7,061 bases of DNA from an uncultured Saprospiraceae bacterium. GTDB taxonomy: Bacteria; Bacteroidota; Bacteroidia; Chitinophagales; Saprospiraceae. The position numbers were made by a program, and so were the translations under genes. Position 1 is the first letter of the stretch. Each line of letters opens with the position of its first letter. The DNA is taken from NCBI GenBank assembly GCA_937967535.1, contig CALCMV010000457.1:1-7061 (forward strand), in the 5' to 3' direction. The notes under the pieces are model-generated. The model did not search any database and was not told the DNA's origin. It saw only the letters and a program-made list of their open reading frames with translations. Shown in pieces: positions 1-5,470 of the stretch.

Positions 1-5
1 TAAAA

Positions 6-85
6 GTTGTCAGACGAATCCTTTGCTTAAAGTGAATATGGTATCAAATAACCGAAGCATTTTAGAACAACATTCGTCTGACAAC
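6..85. repeat. Inverted repeat with 14-bp perfect arms (TCGTCAGACGA family, copy 1)
   Basis: The arms GTTGTCAGACGAAT (6-19) and ATTCGTCTGACAAC (72-85) are exact reverse complements and enclose a 52-nt spacer. The left arm and the start of the spacer, including a TTGCTTAAAGTGAATA stretch, resemble the element downstream of the methylglyoxal-synthase-like gene (5113-5213). This is therefore probably a diverged copy of a dispersed intergenic element. It lies 100 bp upstream of the kinase start. It could be a hairpin at the end of a gene lying before the window or a small mobile repeat. There is no T-tract after the right arm, so a classical intrinsic terminator is unlikely. Confidence 0.75.
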
Positions 86-185
86 TACACCATCCAAAAA
101 ACTTGGGGACTACATATTCAACTTGGGTTAATAATGTATTGTTGCATACCATGATTTTAGGCATTAGAACATTCAAGCATTGTAA

Positions 186-1685
186 ATGAATAAACGAGCA
201 ATTTGGTTAATCATAGGTTTGATGAGCATTGCCCTATTGGGTATTGTCTTGTTGCAGTCGTATTGGATTAATTATTATTTGCGTTTGAGCAAGCTACAAT
301 TTAACCATAGTGTGCGCCACGCGCTCAATGATGTATCTATGCGATTGGAATTGAAGGAGAAGCACGATTTGGGTTTTTCCGAACTTTTCCCTCAACTTAA
401 TGACCAGAATTTTTTCGGAGAGTTAGAAATTTACGAGCAAATATCAGCAAGTACAGAACTCCAACGCAGTGAATTTGAAGAACTGCCCAAAGACAGTATT
501 TTTATTGAGCGTAAGCAGGTGTTTTACCAGAAAAATACGATGGATTTGTCTTCGGCAATGGCAATGAGTACGATTTGGTCGCAGCAAAAATTTGGCAGAC
601 GACCACTCTTACAGCGTTTTACGCCGGATTATCTGGATAAATTGTTGGAAGAAGAATTGGAGAATCGCGGGATTAATCTGGATTTTGATTACGGCGTGTT
701 TTCTTATGCAGGAAATGTATTTGATTTTATACAAGCCCGCGATGACAAAAATGATGATAAAACCCTCAAAAAGACGGCTCAATACTTAGTGAGCAGCCCC
801 TATAAAGTGGCTCTTTTTAAGAATGACGGCTTGCACAGACCCGGTCAATTGATAATTCATTTTCCGAATATGAGGGGGCATGTACGTAGTACGATTTGGG
901 GCATGTTGGCGGGTGCAGTGCTGTTTACGGGGATTATTTTATTTTGTTTTGTGTACACGATTCAGGTGATATTCAGACAGAAAAAATTGTCGGAAATTAA
1001 AAATGATTTTCTCAATAATATGACCCACGAATTTAAGACCCCGATAGCCACTATTTCACTGGCAACCGACTCTATCGAAAACCCGCGTATTTTGAATAAT
1101 CAGGATAAAATTAAACGCTTTGCGGGCATCATTCGGCAGGAAAACAGGCGAATGAATAAGCAGGTAGAACGTGTACTCCAAATGGCACTACTCGATAAAA
1201 AAGACGTGGAAATGAGGTGGAAACAGATTGACCTCCACAATATTATAGAGGAAGCCGTAGAGACTTTGAGCCTTCAGGTAGAACGCAAAGACGGACAAAT
1301 TCGGACGAAATTGGGCGGAACAGCCGCTATGATTGAAGGGGACGAAACGCACATTACCAACGTTATTCATAATCTACTTGATAATGCCAATAAATATTCT
1401 TACGAAAAGCCGGACATCACCATATCTACGACCAATACCGATAAAGGCATTGAGGTCAGCGTGAAGGATAAGGGCATCGGGATGTCGAAAGATGCTTTGA
1501 AGCATATTTTTGATAAATTTTACCGCGTACCCACCGGGAATGTGCATGATGTGAAGGGATTTGGGCTTGGATTGAGCTATGTAAAAGCAGTTATTGATGC
1601 ACACAAAGGTAAAATTAATGTAAAAAGTGAACTCGGCAAAGGCAGCGAATTTACTATTTATCTGCCATTTAGCGTGAATACGTGA
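186..1685 (+). CDS. Two-pass membrane sensor histidine kinase, RprX-like
   Basis: This is an inner-membrane sensor kinase of 499 aa. It should autophosphorylate on a histidine and pass the phosphate to a response regulator, most likely the one at 2249-2953. A first membrane helix spans about residues 6-28, followed by a roughly 205-residue extracytoplasmic sensor region with no domain I recognise. A second helix spans about 237-260. The HisKA dimerisation domain has the H-box MTHEFKTP with phospho-acceptor His281. The HATPase_c domain has an N-box with Asn396 and Asn400, a G1 box DKGIGM (428-433), an F-box around FDKFYR (442-447) and a G2 box GFGLGL (458-463). All catalytic motifs are intact and the length is normal for Bacteroidota RprX-type kinases. 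The ATG at 186 gives a canonical short basic N-terminus before the first helix. No Shine-Dalgarno is visible, as is usual in the phylum. The sensed signal cannot be told from sequence. Confidence 0.95.
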   Translation: MNKRAIWLIIGLMSIALLGIVLLQSYWINYYLRLSKLQFNHSVRHALNDVSMRLELKEKHDLGFSELFPQLNDQNFFGELEIYEQISASTELQRSEFEELPKDSIFIERKQVFYQKNTMDLSSAMAMSTIWSQQKFGRRPLLQRFTPDYLDKLLEEELENRGINLDFDYGVFSYAGNVFDFIQARDDKNDDKTLKKTAQYLVSSPYKVALFKNDGLHRPGQLIIHFPNMRGHVRSTIWGMLAGAVLFTGIILFCFVYTIQVIFRQKKLSEIKNDFLNNMTHEFKTPIATISLATDSIENPRILNNQDKIKRFAGIIRQENRRMNKQVERVLQMALLDKKDVEMRWKQIDLHNIIEEAVETLSLQVERKDGQIRTKLGGTAAMIEGDETHITNVIHNLLDNANKYSYEKPDITISTTNTDKGIEVSVKDKGIGMSKDALKHIFDKFYRVPTGNVHDVKGFGLGLSYVKAVIDAHKGKINVKSELGKGSEFTIYLPFSVNT

Positions 1686-1762
1686 AGGGCGAACTAATAC
1701 TCAATTGTTTCAAGTTAAAAAACATTTTAGCGGATTTTCAGTTTATTAAAAACAAAAAATAG

Positions 1763-1941
1763 AACTAATCAGGTTCGTTGTTCTTAGTACTTCGTTCTTC
1801 GTTGATTTCTTCTGAAAACTGCCATTATTCGTTGAAATGAGTATAAAACATAGGATGATTTGCTCGAATAATTTCAAAGTTGTGAACATTTCTCTAAATC
1901 AACAAAGAACGAAGTACGACGAACAAAGAACGTGATTAGTT
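1763..1941. repeat. About 177-bp imperfect inverted repeat between kinase and regulator genes
   Basis: The left arm 1764-1808 and right arm 1896-1940 are reverse complements at about 40 of 45 positions. Both contain the core GTACTTCGTTCTT or its complement. Each arm is built of short sub-repeats of the TTCGTTCTT / TTTGTTCG type. The 87-nt middle has no obvious open frame. The structure resembles a non-autonomous foldback (MITE-like) element or a long hairpin RNA. No clear target-site duplication is visible at its edges. Confidence 0.8.
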
Positions 1942-2248
1942 ATAAGTTATTTTTTTCACCGTTCCATGCACAAACTTGAATCACTTTTGTATTTCAAATT
2001 TGTTATTGTGCATCTTATATTTAAATAATAATCTTAACATATTGATAATTTGGTTTGATAATTGTAGCAAATCAATTGTTGTTTGTTATTTTTCAAAACC
2101 CTTATTTATCATTAGTTCATTGTCGTATGCTTATTATTTCATTTTATATTGTTGCAATAAGACAATACTCTAAGTTCTTGACAATATAATGGTGAAAGCA
2201 TTTAAGGATGAGGCATTAAACAATTTAACAATTTAAAAATATATAGCT
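1942..2248. other. AT-rich non-coding leader upstream of the response regulator
   Basis: This is about 300 bp of very AT-rich DNA with no credible gene. A small TATTG/CAATA hairpin sits at about 2147-2159. An 8-bp tandem duplication of ACAATTTA (2220-2235) lies just before the regulator start. No confident TAnnTTTG promoter element was found. The A-rich stretch before the ATG at 2249 is typical of Bacteroidota translation starts that lack a Shine-Dalgarno. Confidence 0.5.
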
Positions 2249-2953
2249 ATGGACAACAGCCCGAAAATTTTATTGGTAGAGGATGACCAAAATTTTGGCG
2301 ATGTACTGTGTTCTTACCTCGAAATGAATAACTTTGACATCACGCTCGCTACCGACGGGGAGGCAGGCTCGGATGCATACAGCAAGGGCAAATTTGACCT
2401 CTGTATCCTTGATGTGATGATGCCGAAAAAAGACGGCTTCACGCTCGGCAAAGAGATTCGCGAGCAAAATAAGGACATACCCATTATTTTCCTGACGGCA
2501 AAAACGCTCAAAGACGACAAAATACAGGGCTTCCAAATCGGTGCGGATGATTATATCACCAAACCATTTGATTCGGAAGAATTGTTGTATCGTATACAGG
2601 CAGTCTTGAAACGCAGCAAGCACGACCCGCAGCAAGAGCCGGAAGAATTTGTCATCGGCGAATACCACTTCAATTTCCCGCTACGCATCCTCAATCACAA
2701 TGGCGAAAAAGCAAAACTTTCGCCAAAAGAAGCGGCGCTTTTGAAGATGTTTTGCATGAGAATCAACAACATCTTGCCACGTTCAGAGGCACTCACCAAA
2801 ATCTGGGGCGAAGACAATTACTTCACCGCCCGTAGTATGGATGTGTTTGTAACCAAACTCCGAAAGTATCTGAAAGGCGACGAAAATATCGAAATCGTCA
2901 ATATTCACGGCAACGGCTTCCAACTCAAAGTGCGCGAGGCGACAGAAGCTTAA
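2249..2953 (+). CDS. OmpR/PhoB-family response regulator, RprY-like
   Basis: This is a cytoplasmic DNA-binding response regulator of 234 aa, presumably phosphorylated by the kinase at 186-1685. The receiver domain (about residues 5-120) has the acidic pair Glu11/Asp12 (followed by Asp13), phospho-acceptor Asp55 in CILDVMMPKKDGF, the switch Thr83 in FLTAKT, and Lys105 in the ITKPF motif. The C-terminal winged-helix domain (about 134-230) has the LSPKEAALL start of its helical core. A recognition-helix region around TARSMDVFVTKLRKYL follows, and it ends with IHGNGFQL in the wing. The receiver strongly resembles RprY of Bacteroides (LDVMMPKKDGFTL, FLTAKTLK, GADDYITKPF). Length is normal and every key residue is present. 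Target genes are not predictable from the window. The gene sits in the same orientation as the kinase but 563 bp away, so it may have its own promoter. Confidence 0.95.
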   Translation: MDNSPKILLVEDDQNFGDVLCSYLEMNNFDITLATDGEAGSDAYSKGKFDLCILDVMMPKKDGFTLGKEIREQNKDIPIIFLTAKTLKDDKIQGFQIGADDYITKPFDSEELLYRIQAVLKRSKHDPQQEPEEFVIGEYHFNFPLRILNHNGEKAKLSPKEAALLKMFCMRINNILPRSEALTKIWGEDNYFTARSMDVFVTKLRKYLKGDENIEIVNIHGNGFQLKVREATEA

Positions 2954-2970
2954 AGACTCATGGTATCAAT

Positions 2971-3007
2971 TGCTTCATTGTACGGTTTAGCCGCAGCAAT
3001 GAAAGCA
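2971..3007 (+). other. Imperfect hairpin just after the regulator gene
   Basis: TGCTTCATTG (2971-2980) can pair with CAATGAAAGCA (2997-3007) with one bulged base. Inside it CGG and CCG (2983-2985 / 2991-2993) can form a small top stem. It starts 17 nt after the stop codon and precedes the stronger terminator hairpin. It may stabilise the 3' end of the mRNA, and its role is inferred only from position. Confidence 0.4.
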
Positions 3008-3030
3008 CTGAAATATCCTATAATGAAATT

Positions 3031-3083
3031 AAATGCTGTGCGATTCCACATTTTGCGGAATATGCACAGCATTTTTATTTTTG
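3031..3083 (+). terminator. Intrinsic terminator of the response regulator gene
   Basis: The left strand 3031-3047 and right strand 3057-3074 pair through an 11-bp lower stem (AAATGCTGTGC with GCACAGCATTT). A short bulge follows, then a 5-bp ATTCC/GGAAT upper stem with a 9-nt loop. The right strand runs into a T-rich tract at 3072-3082. It lies about 80 bp after the regulator stop. The stem is bordered by A/T-rich DNA on both sides, but the T-tract supports the + direction. Confidence 0.85.
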
Positions 3084-3258
3084 ATTCAAACTCCATCATC
3101 CTCACATATTTTTGAAGATTTTCCGTTACTTACCAATGATATTATTATTTACTCGTCACTAAGTCCAATCTTTTAATCTTCATGTACAATAAAGTGCCAT
3201 ACTTTCTCGCGTTCAAATTCAGAAAAAAGCTGTAAATTAGCAGTAGAAAATTGTTGGA

Positions 3259-3302
3259 TTATTGTAATGAGTATGGTTTTTGCTTCGCAAAAAATACAAT
3301 AA
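3259..3302. other. Two-tier hairpin with a GC-TTC-GC tip
   Basis: An outer stem TTATTGTA/TACAATAA (3259-3266 / 3295-3302, 8 bp exact) encloses an inner stem TTTTTGC/GCAAAAA (3277-3283 / 3287-3293, 7 bp exact) with a TTC loop. It lies in the gap between the regulator and the coiled-coil gene. It could be a structured RNA element or a remnant of a repeat. No gene ends close upstream on either strand, so a terminator role is not obvious. Confidence 0.5.
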
Positions 3303-3308
3303 ATCTGG

Positions 3309-3496
3309 TAATTGGACTTTGGACATTGGGAAATTAGGAAATTTGGTATTAGGTAAATTGATTTTTATTAAATAATTACAAAATTAAATTAATTGAATGT
3401 TTTTTTATATTAATTAATATTAAATAATTGATAATCAATTGCTTACGATTTAAAACCTAATTTCCCAGTTACCTAATATCCAAAGTCCAGTTAATT
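3309..3496. repeat. About 188-bp inverted repeat upstream of the coiled-coil gene
   Basis: The left arm 3309-3338 matches the reverse complement of the right arm 3456-3496 in two blocks. TGGACTTTGGA plus ATT forms the outer block and GGGAAATTAGG the inner block. The right arm carries a few extra bases (around AGTTACCT) between them. A TTAGGTAA-like piece on the left (3348-3357) echoes this insertion. The interior, about 3339-3455, is almost entirely A/T and contains TTAATTAATATTAA-like stretches. Together with the hairpin at 3259-3302, this fills most of the 580-bp gap before 3534. I see no gene in that gap. Confidence 0.75.
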
Positions 3497-3533
3497 TAAA
3501 AATCCGACAGTCAAGCAATCAAAGAGTTAAATC

Positions 3534-4310
3534 ATGTCATCATCTAATATTTTGATATTACTAATGGTCGTCGGCTTTAGTTTGCCCGTATGTTGTTGGG
3601 GGCAAAATTGCAGTGAACTCGAAGCCGAAATCAAGCGACTCAAACGCGAACTTTCCATAGAGAAAGCCGAAAAAGCCGAACTACTCTACGAAGTACAAGC
3701 GCAAGAAGTATCCAACGAATTTTTGAGGGGAAAAAACGATGATTTGATTGAGGAAATCGTTCCGATGCGCTTTTTTAATAATAAATACAAAAAAATAGAG
3801 CCGCGTATAGCCGCCCTCGAAAATGAAACCCAAAAACTTCGTCAAGACTCCGCCAAATACGCCAATACTATTGATAAACTCAAAGACGGTTTGCAGATAG
3901 AACTCATGGAAAACCAACCCGTCGATGCACCTGCCGGACACAAAGCATATGTAATCAACGACATTAATATCAAACGCACCAGCAGGAGCAATATTGATGC
4001 AACATTTTACTTGACAGGACTCACAAAAAATGCCGTACAATCGGAAGAAGAAATATTGATTAAATTAAAGGTATTTCGCAAACAAGGCGGTTTTTGGGAA
4101 CAACTCGTCTATGGCGAAAAAGGCAGCGCGACCTACGACAAATATTATCGCCTCGAATTTTGCCAGCCCTCCGAAGATAATACCATCCGCTATCATAGCC
4201 TCAATAATTTTGACACCCGCAAAGATGTTTCAGAATACCGCGTGGAGTTTTATCATGAAGAACAACTCATCGGTACGCACAATTTTAAGGCGTTTAAAGG
4301 GAAATTATGA
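3534..4310 (+). CDS. Exported coiled-coil protein of unknown function
   Basis: I do not recognise this 258-aa protein. The N-terminus (about residues 1-23) is a good Sec signal peptide with a hydrophobic core ILILLMVVGF and a likely cleavage after CCWG before Gln24. No proper lipobox is present, since the cysteines at 20, 21 and 26 lack the expected preceding residues. Residues from about 26 to 115 are charged and heptad-like (LEAEIKRLKREL, IEPRIAALENETQKLRQD), which predicts a coiled coil broken near residue 75. A C-terminal region (about 137-258) alternates hydrophobic and polar residues and looks beta-rich, with two aromatic-rich strands, YKVEF/YRVEF-like in character. The mature protein is probably periplasmic or attached to the cell envelope. 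The ATG at 3534 is chosen because it gives the signal peptide directly. The gene stands alone between repeat-rich gaps, so context gives no functional clue. Confidence 0.85.
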   Translation: MSSSNILILLMVVGFSLPVCCWGQNCSELEAEIKRLKRELSIEKAEKAELLYEVQAQEVSNEFLRGKNDDLIEEIVPMRFFNNKYKKIEPRIAALENETQKLRQDSAKYANTIDKLKDGLQIELMENQPVDAPAGHKAYVINDINIKRTSRSNIDATFYLTGLTKNAVQSEEEILIKLKVFRKQGGFWEQLVYGEKGSATYDKYYRLEFCQPSEDNTIRYHSLNNFDTRKDVSEYRVEFYHEEQLIGTHNFKAFKGKL

Positions 4311-4358
4311 GTTGATGGGTTGACGGGTTGATGAGTTGACGGGTTGACGAGTTATTGA
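4311..4358 (+). repeat. 8-bp tandem repeat array (GTTGAYGR)
   Basis: Five consecutive 8-bp units of the form GTTGA(T/C)G(G/A) run from 4311 to 4350. A sixth, degraded unit GTTATTGA ends at 4358. The array begins on the base after the TGA stop of the coiled-coil gene. It is a short-period intergenic repeat that could vary in copy number. Loss of the stop codon would read straight into it. Confidence 0.9.
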
Positions 4359-4455
4359 AATTTCCCTAGTACTTAAAATTTTTTTGAACCCAACATGTTG
4401 TCGATAAATTTGCAATATTAGTTTATCCCTCCGAAGAAGGCTTAAATTTGAGTTT

Positions 4456-4497
4456 GAACTTAAACTTGAACTTAAACTTAAACTTAAACTTAAACTT
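4456..4497 (+). repeat. 6-bp tandem repeat array (RAACTT, seven units)
   Basis: Seven perfect hexamers alternate and then settle: GAACTT, AAACTT, GAACTT, followed by four AAACTT. The preceding TTAAATTTGAGTTT is a partial inverted match, so the start can fold back on itself. A related hexamer array lies at 5430-5460, upstream of the hydrolase gene. The rest of the 375-bp gap before the next gene holds a terminator-like hairpin and an inverted-repeat leader. Confidence 0.9.
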
Positions 4498-4522
4498 TAC
4501 ACAGAGGCTTCGTGTATTTTTT
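4498..4522 (+). terminator. Probable intrinsic terminator
   Basis: TACAC (4498-4502) pairs with GTGTA (4512-4516). The stem is extended by GA/TC after a one-base bulge, giving a 7-bp stem with a GGCT loop. Six T residues (4517-4522) follow directly. It lies 188 nt downstream of the coiled-coil gene and 165 nt upstream of the next start, so it could end that transcript. The stem is short, which keeps confidence moderate. Confidence 0.45.
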
Positions 4523-4581
4523 ACACTTTTTTCAAAAAACCTTTGAAAATCAAAAACACTTCTCTAAATTTATTGATTGTA

Positions 4582-4670
4582 GATTTGGTCATTTTTGATT
4601 TTTGATTGTATTACAAAAAAATCTGCGAAGCAGAACACAATCAAAAATCACCAAATCAAAAATCAAAAAT
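4582..4670 (+). repeat. Inverted repeat of TCAAAAA heptamers in the leader of the MGS-like gene
   Basis: The left side (4582-4609) carries GATTTGGT followed by two ATTTTTG heptamers. The right side (4637-4670) carries the complementary ACAATCAAAAAT, CCAAATC and two further TCAAAAA units. ATTTTTGATTGT at 4598-4609 pairs exactly with 4637-4648. Between the arms is a tight hairpin TCTGC-GAA-GCAGA (4622-4634). The repeat ends 16 nt before the ATG at 4687, so it would form a hairpin in the 5' untranslated region. Effects on translation or mRNA stability are inferred. Confidence 0.65.
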
Positions 4671-4686
4671 AATTCACTCATTGAAT

Positions 4687-5085
4687 ATGAAAAAGATAGT
4701 CGTCATGGCACATAACACAAAAAAGCCGGAATTGGTAGCTTTTTTGAAGGAACGTGAAGAATGGTTGTGGGGCAGAACGCTCATAGCAACCGGACGCTCG
4801 GCACAGGCAGTCGAAGCAGGCGGAGTCGAGGTGCCACTACAGCACCTAAGTCCCGGCAAATCAGGCGGCTACAACGAAATCACCGAACTCATCAAAGCCG
4901 AAAAAGTTGATATGGTCATCTTCTTTCAAGACCGAGAAATTCAAGAACAGCATCACATGGACATTCGTCATTTGCTCGATGCCTGCAATGCGTCCAACAT
5001 TCCACTCGCCACTAATCCGGCTACCGCCGAATTGCTCATCATCGGCTTGATTCGCAAGGAATACGCGGAAAGACAAGCTATGTAA
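4687..5085 (+). CDS. mgsA: Methylglyoxal-synthase-fold protein with altered active site
   Basis: This 132-aa cytoplasmic protein is homologous along its length to methylglyoxal synthase, which turns dihydroxyacetone phosphate into methylglyoxal and phosphate. The ATG at 4687 is preferred because the family pattern begins at once (KKIVVMAHNTKK). A TTG start at 4606 would only translate the leader repeat. Compared from memory with E. coli MgsA, these residues are retained: His9 (His19), Lys13 (Lys23), Gly57 (Gly66), Asp82 (Asp91), His89 (His98), Asp92 (Asp101). These are changed: Asn10 for Asp20, Arg37 and Ser38 for the Thr47/Thr48 phosphate-loop pair, and Tyr62 for Asp71, the catalytic base. 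GGDQQ has become GGYNE. Later family features, NIPLATNPATAELLI, are intact. It may be a divergent or non-catalytic MGS paralogue that binds a phosphorylated ligand, or an enzyme using another base. The family fold is sure; the activity is doubtful. Confidence 0.85.
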   Translation: MKKIVVMAHNTKKPELVAFLKEREEWLWGRTLIATGRSAQAVEAGGVEVPLQHLSPGKSGGYNEITELIKAEKVDMVIFFQDREIQEQHHMDIRHLLDACNASNIPLATNPATAELLIIGLIRKEYAERQAM

Positions 5086-5259
5086 GAACATGTTTAAAGG
5101 CTAGCCATTTAACTTTGCCTAAAGTGAATACTCGTCAGACGAATCCCTTCATTCAATGCGAATATTTTATGAGACAAATCACTACATTTCCCAAAAACCT
5201 TCGTCAGACGAGTACTATCCCGCAAGCAAACTTAAACGGCTAGCCTTTAAACATGCTCT
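5085..5259. repeat. 175-bp nested inverted-repeat element abutting the MGS-like gene
   Basis: The outer arms 5085-5112 and 5232-5259 are reverse complements at 26 of 28 positions. Each contains CATGTTTAAA and the palindrome GGCTAGCC. TAA occurs directly outside both ends (5083-5085, the gene's stop codon, and 5259-5261) if the element is read as 5086-5258. This is compatible with a 3-bp target duplication but could be chance. The centre carries a second inverted repeat, listed separately. No open frame lies inside. A small non-autonomous element or a long transcript-end hairpin are the two readings. Confidence 0.8.
5130..5213. repeat. Inner inverted repeat (TCGTCAGACGA family, copy 2)
   Basis: ACTCGTCAGACGAA (5130-5143) and TTCGTCAGACGAGT (5200-5213) pair at 13 of 14 positions, the exception being the central base. 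The core TCGTC-A-GACGA is itself an odd palindrome. The left arm with the following CC(C)TT, and the preceding TTTGCCTAAAGTGAATA, match pieces of the repeat at 6-85 in a different order. This suggests a modular unit of about 34 bp that has been shuffled or duplicated. Confidence 0.75.
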
Positions 5260-5268
5260 AATGATTTC

Positions 5269-5340
5269 ATGGCTCGATTGCTTCATGTTTACATTCTTAG
5301 AAAACCACATAACAATCGAAGCATGAAACAATGAAGCCAT
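5269..5340. repeat. 72-bp inverted repeat upstream of the hydrolase gene
   Basis: The arms 5269-5287 (ATGGCT to CTTCATG) and 5322-5340 are complementary at 16 of 19 positions. An alternative register pairs CGATTG (5275-5280) with CAATCG (5313-5318). It lies between the 175-bp element and the promoter-like motif at 5358. It could be a folded transcript, an operator-like site or another decayed repeat. Confidence 0.55.
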
Positions 5341-5357
5341 AAAAACCATCAATTTCC

Positions 5358-5365
5358 TATCTTTG
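5358..5365 (+). promoter_or_regulatory. Bacteroidota-type -7 promoter element for the hydrolase gene
   Basis: TATCTTTG matches the Bacteroidota primary-sigma -7 consensus TAnnTTTG exactly. It lies 105 bp upstream of the ATG at 5471, predicting a transcript start near 5372 and a roughly 100-nt leader that carries a hexamer repeat. No good TTTG -33 box is seen at the usual 19-21 bp spacing, so this rests on the -7 element alone. Confidence 0.5.
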
Positions 5366-5429
5366 CCCTCCCGACTGGTTACGTACAAGCATCAGCCTGA
5401 ACTAACCTAAAATATCCTTAAATTTTGCT

Positions 5430-5460
5430 TTGAACTTGAACTTGACACTTGAACTTGCAC
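5430..5460 (+). repeat. 6-bp tandem repeat array (TTGAAC) in the hydrolase leader
   Basis: The units TTGAAC, TTGAAC, TTGACA, one extra base, TTGAAC and TTGCAC run from 5430 to 5460, ten bases before the start codon. The unit is a rotation of GAACTT, the hexamer at 4456-4497. Its place next to the start codon leaves little room for a normal ribosome-binding site, and none is seen. Confidence 0.8.
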
Positions 5461-5470
5461 TTAATAACTT

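Noticed and set aside
1188..1604. Minus-strand open frames within the kinase gene
   Set aside because: They lie entirely opposite a gene with intact conserved motifs and show no recognisable protein pattern. Similar minus-strand frames opposite the other genes were rejected for the same reason.
1976..2173. 65-codon open frame in the gap before the response regulator
   Set aside because: It needs a TTG start and sits in extremely AT-rich DNA. Its Ile/Leu/Asn/Cys-rich product is what random AT-rich sequence gives. No ribosome-binding site or family pattern is visible.
2179..2191. TTGACA followed by TATAAT-like bases upstream of the regulator
   Set aside because: The two hexamers nearly overlap instead of being about 17 bp apart, and the sigma-70 consensus of Proteobacteria does not apply well to Bacteroidota.
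3052..3114. Promoter-like matches TTTG-N20-TATTTTTG (3052-3083) and TATTTTTG (3107-3114)
   Set aside because: Both lie in or just after the T-rich tail of the regulator's terminator, where such matches arise easily. The next gene starts more than 400 bp away. They were not called as promoters without a mapped transcript start.
4606..4686. N-terminal extension of the MGS-like protein from an upstream TTG
   Set aside because: The extra 27 codons translate the leader inverted repeat and have no counterpart in the MGS family, whose conserved sequence begins at the ATG at 4687.
6..5213. CRISPR array made of the repeated TCGTCAGACGA units
   Set aside because: The copies are few, mostly inverted rather than direct, thousands of bases apart and not separated by regular unique spacers. 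No cas genes are present.
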